Below the pieces are notes generated by a model that saw only the letters and a list, made by a program, of their open reading frames with translations, was not told the origin of the DNA and made no database searches. A stretch of 64,000 nt of DNA from the IMG/VR virus record IMGVR_UViG_3300028275_000006, positions 124,001 to 188,000 of that record; one strand, given 5' to 3'. Both the position numbers and the translations under genes were made by a program. Source of the stretch: a virus. Below, one piece after another: positions 28,432 through 37,565 of this stretch; position 1 is the first letter of the stretch, and each line of letters starts with the position of its first letter.

Positions 28432-30483
28432 TTATTTTTCATGTGCTATGAATTCACCATTCCAATTATCTGGAAGGTTCTGTTCTTTCATAAACTCGCA
28501 ACGTTCAATCCAGATTTTGTAGTACTTGTCCATTTGTCCACCAAAGTTGCCTTTTAGTTTTTTACACATAGCGGCTGCTTCGTCGAACTTCTTTTGTTTA
28601 TACAAGGCATGCATCAACTCGTGCTGTACTTTATCTTTACTGTAATCTTCACCTTTGGTTCTTAATGCTGTATAGATTAAGTCTGCTACAGTTTTGCCTT
28701 TAGGTTGTAAGTTATCTAGCATTAGATAGAAGAAGTCATCTTTAGTACGGTTGTAAGTTTCAGCACCGATGATACATAACACGCCATAGGCCTTACAACG
28801 TGCTTCTAAACGAGCGGCGGTTGAAACCATGTCACCTAAGATGTCGTAACTATGTCTGTCAGTTGATCCCATCTCACCAATAAAGCCAATACCTGAGTTA
28901 CAACCCCAACCCATTGCGGCTGGTGGTAAGCCTTGTGCTTCCATTAGTTTAGTATACTCATCAACAGCATCTAACATCTGTAAACCAACAGCAACAATAG
29001 TACGGGCATGATTAGGATCTTCAATCGGAGCACCGTGTATGTGCATACTTGCGTCACCTACATACTTTATGACCATACCCTTGTTGTCCATGATAGGCTG
29101 ACTAATAGCATCCATGTAACCGTTCATATACTTGCCTAATCCAGCAACATCATCACCGTAGTGTTCTCCAATGGGTGTAAAGCCACGCAAGTCACTGAAC
29201 ATAACGGATACGTCTTTACGCACACCACGCTTGATTAGGTCTGGATCTTTTTGTAGCATTTCTACTACTTCCTTACTACAGTATCCAGCGAACTGTTTCT
29301 TAATTGCCTGTTTCTGTAAAAACTCGCTTATAAACTTAACGCCATAACAATGAAGAGCAACGATAATAAGGCCAAACGCGATCGCAGTCGCGTCTCCCAA
29401 GACGAGCCAATTATTGAAAGCGTAGATAGTACCAGGAACGATGGCACCAACAATAACCACAGTAGCACCAATGCCAACATAAGTCCACCTCGATAAGAAA
29501 ATTAATAATATGCCAAGTGATACTAATGCTAAAATTTCAACCCCGTCGGCATAGTCGGGACGTTGAATAACAATGCCGTTAACCATTGTACCAATTACTG
29601 CGGCCTGCACTTCGTGAGGAAATACAGCACCTTTGCTTGTCGGTAACGGATTACTAATACCAGCGGCAGTAGGACCTACAATAACGACGGCGCCACCTAA
29701 ATCTTTTGGAAGTTTAACAGCACTAACGCTATGAGCTTCTTGGCTCCAATCGATCCAAATTCTTCCTAAACTATCTGTAGCAATAGGACCAAACTTTGGA
29801 ATACGCATTTTCTCAACGCCGCCTTCAAAAAGTTTTACTTGGAAGGTAGAGTCTCCTGCGGCGACTCTAAGTGTCTCTAAACTCAATGCTGGATATAATT
29901 TGCCGTCTACAGTAACAATTAACGGCATGCGGCGATTAACACCATCTACTTCTGGAAGTGTTCCTGTAATGCCAACACCTGCGGCATTTTGTTCTAGTTG
30001 AGGAACGTTGGCGATTAGTCCCGGGTATTGAATAATTTGATCTAGATGTTCTGGACCTAGTACAGCCGATCCTGGAACACGTGGTGTATTCTTTGTTTTC
30101 TGTGCTGGCGCACTTCCTAGTACTACAGGGAACTCTTTTAGAGTTTGTCCTAGCGCACCATCTCCACCAGTACGATCTGTCTCTGGCATAAGAACATTAA
30201 GTACAACAAGTCCTGCATTTCTTTGGTATAGTTCCTTCACAAGTTTAGCATATTCTGCTCTTGGTAAGGGCCACTGACCATATTTGTCTAACGTGGCTTC
30301 GTCGATATTTACAGTAACTATGTTGTTAACTGTAACTTCTTTACTTGTAATTAATGTGTCAAAATAACGTAGTCTTACGCTTTCAACAAATGTAGGATCT
30401 GCAACTCTGACACCAACAACTAGTGCTAGAGTTAGTAAAGCAGTCCATGGACTTACTAGTATTTTTTTGAATTGTATTTTCAT
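28432..30483 (-). CDS. CHASE2-domain adenylate/guanylate cyclase
   Basis: 683 residues: one N-terminal membrane helix, a periplasmic CHASE2 sensor (about 40-320; RYFDTLI, VNIDEATLDKYGQWPLPR), three membrane helices (about 325-400) and a class III cyclase domain (about 430-590). Metal aspartates are in FSDLRGFT and KYVGDASMHI; Lys of KYVGD and Asp of DILGD favour ATP. The transition-state Asn of GDxVNxAARLE is Ser here (GDMVSTAARLE), so activity may be low. CHASE2 cyclases often pair with FecR proteins in bacteria, as in this locus. Confidence 0.92.
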   Translation of the reverse strand: MKIQFKKILVSPWTALLTLALVVGVRVADPTFVESVRLRYFDTLITSKEVTVNNIVTVNIDEATLDKYGQWPLPRAEYAKLVKELYQRNAGLVVLNVLMPETDRTGGDGALGQTLKEFPVVLGSAPAQKTKNTPRVPGSAVLGPEHLDQIIQYPGLIANVPQLEQNAAGVGITGTLPEVDGVNRRMPLIVTVDGKLYPALSLETLRVAAGDSTFQVKLFEGGVEKMRIPKFGPIATDSLGRIWIDWSQEAHSVSAVKLPKDLGGAVVIVGPTAAGISNPLPTSKGAVFPHEVQAAVIGTMVNGIVIQRPDYADGVEILALVSLGILLIFLSRWTYVGIGATVVIVGAIVPGTIYAFNNWLVLGDATAIAFGLIIVALHCYGVKFISEFLQKQAIKKQFAGYCSKEVVEMLQKDPDLIKRGVRKDVSVMFSDLRGFTPIGEHYGDDVAGLGKYMNGYMDAISQPIMDNKGMVIKYVGDASMHIHGAPIEDPNHARTIVAVGLQMLDAVDEYTKLMEAQGLPPAAMGWGCNSGIGFIGEMGSTDRHSYDILGDMVSTAARLEARCKAYGVLCIIGAETYNRTKDDFFYLMLDNLQPKGKTVADLIYTALRTKGEDYSKDKVQHELMHALYKQKKFDEAAAMCKKLKGNFGGQMDKYYKIWIERCEFMKEQNLPDNWNGEFIAHEK

Positions 30484-31016
30484 TTTTTAAATCCTGGCTT
30501 TGGTAAGTGGTTGCGGCCGTAACTAATTCTACTGCCTATAATTTGTTCTAATGCTGTATGTAAGGCTTGTCCTGATAAATGTTTACGCAACCATTTTTCT
30601 GCTAAGTTGTTAATAATCTTTTCATTAGCGTGTGCAAAGCCGCCTTTACTTTTAGCGTGTACATAAGCGTGATATGCTTCGTGGGCCGCAACAGCAACGT
30701 CTCGTGCCGCGGTGCTGTCTAGATTTGGTAAGTTGATACTGCCAACGCCGTCGCCTGTATCCCTAAACATTGGATCTCCGCTACTCTGGTAGACATAATA
30801 CATTCCAGGACCTAATTCGTCATCATCGTCAGTTACTCTATCTCTACCTAGAATATTTCTAACTACATCATATGCTGTCCAAAGCGTGGCTGCAGGTTCT
30901 CTGCTTAATTTTGTAGTTGGAAGCATTATTTTATCTTCAGGATCGAAGTCACCATATCTTGCTTTTAAATCGGCGTCACTTGCTTCTGCTTCTTTTATAA
31001 ATTCTTTTGCTCTCAT
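30480..31016 (-). CDS. MRAKEF-type protein with HExxH motif
   Basis: 178 residues, starting MRAKEFIKEA, an N-terminal tag shared with the 38404 and 39954 proteins. AHEAYHAYVHAKS contains HEAYH, the zinc-metalloprotease signature, with possible third ligand downstream. In T4-like phages such tags may be prohead targeting/cleavage signals. The protein could be a capsid-carried protease; unproven. ATGA overlaps on both sides. Confidence 0.72.
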   Translation of the reverse strand: MRAKEFIKEAEASDADLKARYGDFDPEDKIMLPTTKLSREPAATLWTAYDVVRNILGRDRVTDDDDELGPGMYYVYQSSGDPMFRDTGDGVGSINLPNLDSTAARDVAVAAHEAYHAYVHAKSKGGFAHANEKIINNLAEKWLRKHLSGQALHTALEQIIGSRISYGRNHLPKPGFKK

Positions 31017-31156
31017 GATCTTGGTGCCGCGCCGTTTCGAGTAGCAGGATCCCATGAGTGGCAACCCTTGGGTCGTCCGTCTTTGTCGCAAAATGCTATT
31101 CCGGCGCAGCCTGCTAAGGTTGTAATAATTGCTAATATTAAGATGTTTTTCAGCAT
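31013..31156 (-). CDS. 47-residue lipoprotein
   Basis: MLKNILILAIITTLAGC is a lipoprotein signal with lipobox LAGC; the mature part is about 31 residues with two Cys (FCDKDGRPKGCHSWD). Its TGA overlaps the next ATG (ATGA). Position inside the curli-like operon suggests an envelope role, perhaps spanin-like. Confidence 0.68.
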   Translation of the reverse strand: MLKNILILAIITTLAGCAGIAFCDKDGRPKGCHSWDPATRNGAAPRS

Positions 31157-31174
31157 CCAATATTTAGTTAGATT

Positions 31175-33568
31175 TTATTGGCGAACAACTGTGCTACAAC
31201 CCGCTGGATTTGTACAACTTTGAATGATGCTAAATGATTTGCCGCCTGTTTGTTGCAGGTCAACACTGGCTGGGCCACCTGCGTTAGTTACATCAATAAC
31301 TGCTCTGTTAGCAGTATTTCCTGTTTGTGTCACTAGTGCTGAGTTGTTATTTCCTGTTAGTGTAATATCAGCGAAATGGCCAGCACCGCCAGACTGTGTA
31401 GTGTTTACAGTATTAATATCGCCTGTAACTTTACTGAACAATATGTGATTACCGGTTTGTGTATGATTTACAGTATTACCATTTCCTTGTATTTTAGTTT
31501 CAGCATAATTTGAACCACTAGCATTTGACTGATTAGTAGTTATGTTATTGCCCCACCCAGGCACTTCTTGCTTTAAGTAGTTACTGCCAGTTTGAGTATT
31601 ATTAACAATATTGTTGTTTCCTTCTAAGGTAAATTCGATTTTGTTCTTAGTACCACTTTGTGTAATAGTTACATTATTGTTAGTACCGTATGTTTGTGTG
31701 ATGTACAATTCGTTATTGTAGTTTTGTGTACCGTTGTTCCAAGTATTAATTCTAGTTTGTTTAACATCTATATCTGCTGGAGGAACGTATGAGCCACCGC
31801 TACCTATAACTTGATCACCAGGCGCATTTGTTTGTGTAATTGTTCCACCTTCAACTACTGGTCCTAATAAAACTGTTGTACCCGACACGTCAACTACTGC
31901 GCTGTTAGAATAAACAAATCCACTAGTGTCAATTGTATTTGTTTCAGTAATCCACCCTGTAGTAAATGCAGAGTTAGGTACGTTCATACGGCCTGCACCG
32001 TAGTCCCATTGAAAACGTAGTCCATAGCCGCCGGTGTCGTTCCAGTACCATGCTTCAAAATTATAAGTCTGTCCTGCTACTATGTCTATCCAGCCAGACG
32101 CTGTATAGCCACCTATACTCTGAAGTTGGAATGTAGATCTATCGTTGATAACTGTTTGTCCGTTTACACTCATAACAAATCCGTCATCGCTGTTGCTATA
32201 GAAGTATAATCTATATACAGTACCTGCAGGATAATTTTGTGTCGTCGGAGCAGTAATCGTTCCGTTGAATCTAACTAAGGTACCAGTGTCCATATTTGGA
32301 AAACTGCCGTTAGTCGGAACATAAACTCCGTTACTAGTTGTACCAATACTAACAGGCTGTCCACCAGGTGGCATATCAGGTACACGATATGGCCCTAACC
32401 AGTTTTTAATACAACCTAACCAACCGCAGTTATAAGTGTAAGGATCGAATTTGTAGACTTTATAGTTTAATCCCTGCTGTATGTTTTGTGTTGTAGTTGT
32501 TGCTGTGCCGTTTGCTTCTATGGTGCTGCCATTAACGCCGGTTGTAGTAACTGTATTAATTGGTGTTGTAGTTGTTGTCAGAACACCGTTTACAATTTTT
32601 GTAGTTACTACGTTAGACGCAACCTTAGTTTGATATACTGCTTCAGTACCATTTGTACTTGTGCTAGTTCCGTCGCTGTAAGTTGTTGTAGTTACAGGTG
32701 TGCGATAAACAGTAGTTGTATTACCATTAACCACAGTTCTAGTTGTATAAGTTACACTAGTTCCTGTTACTGTAGGAGTCGGAGCAGGAGCCGCACCGGC
32801 AGTTGCGCCCGTGCCAGCATTGGTCACTGACATTGTGTTATTATATCCACCAGCAGTACCACTAGTAGTACCACCAGTAGCACTAGGGCCGCCACCGTTA
32901 GCGTTAGCAACTAAGCCAACTGTACTCGAACCAGGCACTCCATCGCTGTTAACGATACAGGCATTTGATCCGCCCCATGCACCTTGACAAGCACCGAACC
33001 CTGGATTTGATACCCAACCTTGTGCTGTTATATTATTATAAGGCCCAAACTCCGGGTTATACAATAAGTTGCCGCCGCCATTAAGTTGGAATGTAGGAGC
33101 ACGATACCAAGGACCATAATCACCTGCCCAGTAACTTCCATCAATACCGTACATACTGACTGTGGCATAGGCTACTTGGCTTGCTTGTGCCGCAGTAAGC
33201 GTTGCACTGATAGTTACTGTAGTCCAAGGTACCGCAGTATCAATACAAGGATTACCACACACAGCATTTGGGTTTGGTAAGTTAGCAGAGTTAGTTGAGT
33301 TTACGCTAGTGATTAATCCACCACTGCTGTTATAGAACTGTATCTTTACGTTAGCCGTATCACTTTGTCCTGCACGGCCGCCGCCGTTGTGTGCTAGTAC
33401 ACTCATTGTAAATGTACCGCCTTGTTGCATATTACTATCAAACACTACTTGTTGACTAATTGTAGTAGTAACATAAGCAGTAGCAATAGCATTATAAGTC
33501 ACAGCCTGACTATGTGCGCTAATGCACACAGTTAAAAACACAAGGAACTGTAATAAACGTTTTATCAT
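31175..33568 (-). CDS. Secreted adhesin: PA14-like domain plus curlin repeats
   Basis: 797 residues with a signal peptide (to about residue 22), Thr/Asn/Gly-rich beta regions, a PA14/GLEYA-like carbohydrate-binding module at about 430-530 (YRLYFYSNSDDGFVMSVNG; FEAWYWNDTGGYGLRFQWDYG), and a C-terminal third of curlin-type repeats (ITQSGTKNKIEF, NNTQTGSNYLKQ, VTQTGNTANRAV). It would be exported by the CsgG pore and joined to amyloid fibres, giving them a sugar-binding head. Overlaps the FecR gene by four bases. Confidence 0.8.
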   Translation of the reverse strand: MIKRLLQFLVFLTVCISAHSQAVTYNAIATAYVTTTISQQVVFDSNMQQGGTFTMSVLAHNGGGRAGQSDTANVKIQFYNSSGGLITSVNSTNSANLPNPNAVCGNPCIDTAVPWTTVTISATLTAAQASQVAYATVSMYGIDGSYWAGDYGPWYRAPTFQLNGGGNLLYNPEFGPYNNITAQGWVSNPGFGACQGAWGGSNACIVNSDGVPGSSTVGLVANANGGGPSATGGTTSGTAGGYNNTMSVTNAGTGATAGAAPAPTPTVTGTSVTYTTRTVVNGNTTTVYRTPVTTTTYSDGTSTSTNGTEAVYQTKVASNVVTTKIVNGVLTTTTTPINTVTTTGVNGSTIEANGTATTTTQNIQQGLNYKVYKFDPYTYNCGWLGCIKNWLGPYRVPDMPPGGQPVSIGTTSNGVYVPTNGSFPNMDTGTLVRFNGTITAPTTQNYPAGTVYRLYFYSNSDDGFVMSVNGQTVINDRSTFQLQSIGGYTASGWIDIVAGQTYNFEAWYWNDTGGYGLRFQWDYGAGRMNVPNSAFTTGWITETNTIDTSGFVYSNSAVVDVSGTTVLLGPVVEGGTITQTNAPGDQVIGSGGSYVPPADIDVKQTRINTWNNGTQNYNNELYITQTYGTNNNVTITQSGTKNKIEFTLEGNNNIVNNTQTGSNYLKQEVPGWGNNITTNQSNASGSNYAETKIQGNGNTVNHTQTGNHILFSKVTGDINTVNTTQSGGAGHFADITLTGNNNSALVTQTGNTANRAVIDVTNAGGPASVDLQQTGGKSFSIIQSCTNPAGCSTVVRQ

Positions 33569-34671
33569 TTTTGTATCAAGGTAATAATAGTATTACCTCC
33601 CTGATTTATTCTGTTCTTAAATTCTAAATTGCCCTGTGTTTGTAATATTGTTGAGTTTTGTGTGAGTGGTGTTTTAACACATTGTATGTCAGCACCGTTG
33701 TCGCGACAGAGTTCAACACTCATATCATCTTTGTAGGCTATAATGCCACTGGACTTTTTATAGTCTGGTAGCACAGGATCTACAGGATCTAAAAACTTTT
33801 GATCCAGTATGTTTCCCACAATGTCGAATAAGTTAGCAAGGAAATCATTAGACAAAAAGTTTTTGGCTAACTTATCTTCATAAATCATATTGGCCTGCAT
33901 ATCTAAATAATTCTCCAAACCTTTCTCTTTTAAAAAGTCAAAGTCTAAAGCATTAAATGTTCTCTGTTGTTCTTGTTGTGCTTGTTTGACTTCGCGCGGA
34001 GGACTGACAATTAACATATTGCCAATGGCCATTTCACTTAGATTTAATACTTTAGGCGGTGTAGGAGGTTGTGTTCTACTTTGAACTTTAGTTACTTGGA
34101 AGGGTTGATTTAGTATTACAGTACCTACATCATTGCTAACTTCAATACTGCCAGTCTTACAGTTAGTTTCAATATCTCTAACTGAGCGTGTTGGTCTATC
34201 ATTAGGACAACTAGGTAAAAGAATAATTGTACTTTCGCCTAGCTCGTCTACAGTGGCAGTAAAGTCAGTACCGCGTACAGCAACAGTAGCACTAGGAGTA
34301 GAAAGGGCCACATTCTGAGGCGAATTCTTAGCAATCTGTCCAGACGCATAACGAACTGTGCCAAGAGCAATCTTAGCACCTAGTTTACCCGCCTTACTTT
34401 TTGGATCATAAACGAAATCATCAATTACAAGTTTAGAATTTTCATTGACTTGGACTTTAGTATCGTCCTCAAATGTTATCCCCACCTTGCCCTGCTGGGT
34501 CTTGATCGCATCGTTCATTTCCACTCCAGTCCCTTTCGACGCCGTTAGTGTCGAATTCTGTCTCTGGATAGTCGGGGGTGTATTGATTTGTTCCGTTACT
34601 TTGCCTATCGCGGCGTAGGCCAACGATGTACTCAGCAACGGAACGCATAATACTACCATCCATAATTTCAT
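33565..34671 (-). CDS. FecR-domain periplasmic protein
   Basis: 368 residues: signal peptide (to about 20), then a FecR domain (DAIKTQQGKVGITFEDDTKVQVNENSKL..., NVALSTPSATVAVRGTDFTATV at ~65-160) and a helical C-terminal half. FecR domains in such loci often bind surface polymers or transmit signals; pairing with CHASE2 cyclase is common in bacteria. Not a sigma-regulator type, since no membrane anti-sigma helix is seen. Confidence 0.86.
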   Translation of the reverse strand: MKLWMVVLCVPLLSTSLAYAAIGKVTEQINTPPTIQRQNSTLTASKGTGVEMNDAIKTQQGKVGITFEDDTKVQVNENSKLVIDDFVYDPKSKAGKLGAKIALGTVRYASGQIAKNSPQNVALSTPSATVAVRGTDFTATVDELGESTIILLPSCPNDRPTRSVRDIETNCKTGSIEVSNDVGTVILNQPFQVTKVQSRTQPPTPPKVLNLSEMAIGNMLIVSPPREVKQAQQEQQRTFNALDFDFLKEKGLENYLDMQANMIYEDKLAKNFLSNDFLANLFDIVGNILDQKFLDPVDPVLPDYKKSSGIIAYKDDMSVELCRDNGADIQCVKTPLTQNSTILQTQGNLEFKNRINQGGNTIITLIQK

Positions 34672-34680
34672 GGAACCCTC

Positions 34681-35655
34681 TTAGTTTTTCTGTAAAATAG
34701 TGTAAGTGTTGCCACTTCCTGATATAGCAAGATTAGTTAGATTGCTAACTGATCCTTGTTGTGTAATACCAATAGTATTAGTACTACCTGTTACAGATAA
34801 CGTTGTGCTGTGTCCAGTAGCAGATCCACCTGTTTGTGCAAGTGTAATGCCATTGCTACCGCCTGTTACAGTAATACTAGCATAGTGATCGTACGCACCA
34901 GTTTGTGTTACGTCTGTAGTATTACCAGAACCTGTGATGTTGATAATTGCTTGAGCACCAGTTACACCGTATGCACTCTGTGTTACAGATGTAGTGTTAG
35001 TTGCACCAACAGTTGTTAGACTAACTTGACCTTTGTTTCCGGTCATGTTAAGTGTAGTTGCGTTGCCGCCGCCACCTGTTTGACTAACAGTTGCTACAGT
35101 TTCATCAGCGTTGATTGTACCTGTAAATGTGTTGTTAGCACCACCACTAGTTCCAACAGTTAATTGGTTACTTGTACCAGTCATGTTAAGTGTTGTAGTT
35201 GCACTACCGCCACTTTGAACAAAACTAACAACGTTACCACTGGCTGTGCCTGTACCATTATTGTTAATATTAATGTAACCTGTGTTTCCACCACCACTTA
35301 CTTGGTAATTTAAATTCACACCAATATTAGCATAACCTTGTACAGTACCACCTTGTGTTGAGTTAACACCTAACGCCAATACGTTAGTTGCTCCTGTTTG
35401 CTCAATGTTGATAGTCTGTGCGGCACCAGTTAGTTTAGCAGGATCAGTTGTTCCACCTGCTGTGCCATTTAATAATATACCCTTTACTTTGTTTCCTGCT
35501 CCGTCTTGAGTCATAGTAATAGTACTATTATCGCCGGACTGATCAATGTAAATGCTATTGTCAGCCGCATAACCCAATGTTGTCATTGCAGACAACACCA
35601 GAATTGTGAGTAATTTTCTCGACAACCCACCAGCGCCTGTGATTCTCTTATGCAT
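34681..35655 (-). CDS. csgA: Curlin-repeat amyloid subunit (CsgA/CsgB-like)
   Basis: 324 residues, with a signal peptide (cleavage after YAA, about residue 30) then Asn/Gln/Gly/Thr-rich repeats of about 20-25 residues carrying QSG, TQTG and SGG turns (IYIDQSGDNSTITMTQDGAG). This is the curlin pattern, with more repeats than CsgA (5). It should be secreted by CsgG and assemble into beta-solenoid fibres. Confidence 0.85.
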   Translation of the reverse strand: MHKRITGAGGLSRKLLTILVLSAMTTLGYAADNSIYIDQSGDNSTITMTQDGAGNKVKGILLNGTAGGTTDPAKLTGAAQTINIEQTGATNVLALGVNSTQGGTVQGYANIGVNLNYQVSGGGNTGYININNNGTGTASGNVVSFVQSGGSATTTLNMTGTSNQLTVGTSGGANNTFTGTINADETVATVSQTGGGGNATTLNMTGNKGQVSLTTVGATNTTSVTQSAYGVTGAQAIINITGSGNTTDVTQTGAYDHYASITVTGGSNGITLAQTGGSATGHSTTLSVTGSTNTIGITQQGSVSNLTNLAISGSGNTYTILQKN

Positions 35656-35738
35656 CGTTTTTACAGAATTAGGTTATCTTCCCTAACTCGCTCCTTGGTC
35701 TAAGACCATTAAAAAATTTAAAGTGCTACCTCTCTTTC

Positions 35739-36908
35739 TTATTTTTGTTTGTTAACTACTTCTTTTTTAACAAACCCTTTACGCTTCTCTACGTCCTGCA
35801 CTTGTACCCAATCACCTTCGCTCCCGGTTATGAATACTCGTGTATTTGGCTTAAACTGCCAAGTCCTTTGACTCTTTTCGTTTGGCTCCTTGTATATAAA
35901 CTGAGCATCCTTTAGAATTGCTTCTGTAGGTAACTTCTCTAGTTCTTTTGCGGCGGTACTGGGTACGGCCTTGGTTTCGGTTTCGGATTTGGTTTGTGAT
36001 TGAACCACGACATCTTTCTTCTCCTCTACTTTAACTTCTTCTTTAATCTCAGAGCTAATTACCGGCTGGGCCGCTGGTGCTGGTACAGGTGCCTTGGCCG
36101 CTGGTGCGGATTCTGGTTTAAACTCCCATACACCTTTACGTTGTCCTTCCTTAATTAACTCTACGACTGCCATTTCAATAGTTGCCTTTGTAGCGTAAGT
36201 GCCAGGTTCATTGATAGTTAAACCTGCTTCTGCTTCAAATGCCTTAGTGCCTGCGTCAAAGAATTTTAATGCAGATACGCTGTCTGCTGAACTTAAGATA
36301 GTCTTTTGTACTGTCACTGTGGCTAATACCTTACCAGTGTTTACGCTAACTGCTCGTAAACTTACTGTTACTGTATCAGTGCTCCACTGTGTATTTTTGC
36401 CTATGCCAAATATACGTTGACCTACACCACCGCTGGTAGTGCTTTGATCGTAGCCTACTATTCCGCCTTCTACAATAATTCCAGCGAATTGCATTGGTAG
36501 CAATGGTTTAGCATCTTTACCTTCATATGCTTCGCGCATTTGCCTAATAATTAAACGTTCTTTAGTTAGGTTATCAATGCCCACACGTTCTACAACGTCG
36601 AACCATTGACCGCGTCCTACATTTTGTAATGCCTGTATTAAGAATGTTTCTGCACCCTGTGTCACTGCTGTTGATAAACTGGCAATGTTTGCCTGCGGTC
36701 TACGTTGACCTGTTTTATCAGTAAAACTATAAACGGCCACGCTTAGTGGTCTTCCAGCGATTGGACTAGGTATTGTATCAAATTCTTTCTTAACATTAGT
36801 CATTTGCCCTGTAACTTCAGGACTCTTGTCTAGTACTCCAGTTGTCTGCATAACAGCACAACCTGAAAGCATAGTTAAAACTGCTAGGGATAGTATTGTC
36901 TTTTTCAT
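35739..36908 (-). CDS. csgG: CsgG-like outer-membrane secretion pore with SH3-like tail
   Basis: 389 residues: lipobox LSGC (Cys17), CsgG domain to about residue 260 (VAVYSFTDKTGQRR, TQGAETFLIQAL, GIIVEGGIVGYDQSTTSGG), a Pro/Ala/Lys/Glu linker and a C-terminal SH3-like domain (FKPNTRVFITGSEGDWVQVQD). CsgG makes the nonameric curli pore. E. coli CsgG is 277 residues, so the tail is an addition, possibly peptidoglycan-binding. Confidence 0.92.
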   Translation of the reverse strand: MKKTILSLAVLTMLSGCAVMQTTGVLDKSPEVTGQMTNVKKEFDTIPSPIAGRPLSVAVYSFTDKTGQRRPQANIASLSTAVTQGAETFLIQALQNVGRGQWFDVVERVGIDNLTKERLIIRQMREAYEGKDAKPLLPMQFAGIIVEGGIVGYDQSTTSGGVGQRIFGIGKNTQWSTDTVTVSLRAVSVNTGKVLATVTVQKTILSSADSVSALKFFDAGTKAFEAEAGLTINEPGTYATKATIEMAVVELIKEGQRKGVWEFKPESAPAAKAPVPAPAAQPVISSEIKEEVKVEEKKDVVVQSQTKSETETKAVPSTAAKELEKLPTEAILKDAQFIYKEPNEKSQRTWQFKPNTRVFITGSEGDWVQVQDVEKRKGFVKKEVVNKQK

Positions 36909-36911
36909 GTC

Positions 36912-37451
36912 TTAGTTCCCCGGCATTTGGAATGAACTTAATGGAACATACACACAACTCATTCCAGTGTCTGTGCATGATGCTGTACTTGGGTTAGTGG
37001 CTGTAGGATCTGCAATCTTTAACATAATGCAGTATCCGTAGGCTGTTGAACAGTTAGCATCGTTAGCACTACTAACTCTGCCCCAACTAATATAGTTGCC
37101 CTGGAAGTCAATGTTGCCAGAACAGTTTGTGTTGCTACTTGCTGTACAGTTGTTATTGGCAAACATAGCGGTTGCTACGTTCTGACTAATCTGTGCATAG
37201 ATACGTGATTCTAAGTTACTAACAAACTTAGCAAGGTTGGTGTTTTTCTTATCTGCGGCTGCTTTGTCAATTTCAGCCTGTAGTTTATCTGCACGTTCTT
37301 TCTGACGTGTGCGCTCTTGATTCTCAATGGTTAATACATGACTGCTGTAACCTACGCCGTTAAAGGCAGGACTCTTAAAGGTGTAATCACCTAAAGGTGC
37401 TGCCGATACAATCATAGGCAATAATGCTATAAGTGATAATAGTTTTTTCAT
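36912..37451 (-). CDS. csgF: CsgF-like curli accessory protein
   Basis: 179 residues: signal peptide, then YTFKSPAFNGVGYSSHVLTIENQERTRQ (residues ~23-50), akin to the CsgF N terminus that lines the CsgG pore, a coiled-coil neck and a Cys-containing C-terminal domain (longer than the 138-residue E. coli CsgF). CsgF couples secretion to nucleation. First gene of the operon; a late-like ATTAAATA box lies at 37479-37484. Confidence 0.85.
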   Translation of the reverse strand: MKKLLSLIALLPMIVSAAPLGDYTFKSPAFNGVGYSSHVLTIENQERTRQKERADKLQAEIDKAAADKKNTNLAKFVSNLESRIYAQISQNVATAMFANNNCTASSNTNCSGNIDFQGNYISWGRVSSANDANCSTAYGYCIMLKIADPTATNPSTASCTDTGMSCVYVPLSSFQMPGN

Positions 37452-37478
37452 TCGGTTCGCTCCCGGCTATCTCACTAT

Positions 37479-37484
37479 TATTTA
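37479..37484 (-). promoter_or_regulatory. Late-like TAAATA box before csgF
   Basis: TAAATA 28 bases upstream of the csgF ATG, suggesting late transcription of the curli operon. Confidence 0.45.
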
Positions 37485-37517
37485 ATCTAGAGCAAGAAAG
37501 ATTCTATTACCACATAA

Positions 37518-37547
37518 TAAAAAAGGGCTCCGAAGAGCCCTTTTATT
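37518..37547 (-). terminator. Rho-independent terminator
   Basis: AAAAGGGCTCTTCGGAGCCCTTTTTTATT after the BAX-inhibitor gene; GC stem, UUCG loop, T tract. Confidence 0.9.
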
Positions 37548-37565
37548 AATTAACATACTAGTTAA

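Noticed and set aside
32486-35019. Cys/Ser-rich plus-strand frames opposite the curlin and adhesin genes
   Set aside because: Composition follows from Thr/Asn/Gly-rich repeats on the other strand; no start signals.
28432-37451. Host contamination or prophage junction
   Set aside because: The locus has the same strand, overlap style and small coupled genes as its surroundings and lies between MRAKEF-type phage genes; read-level checks are still needed.
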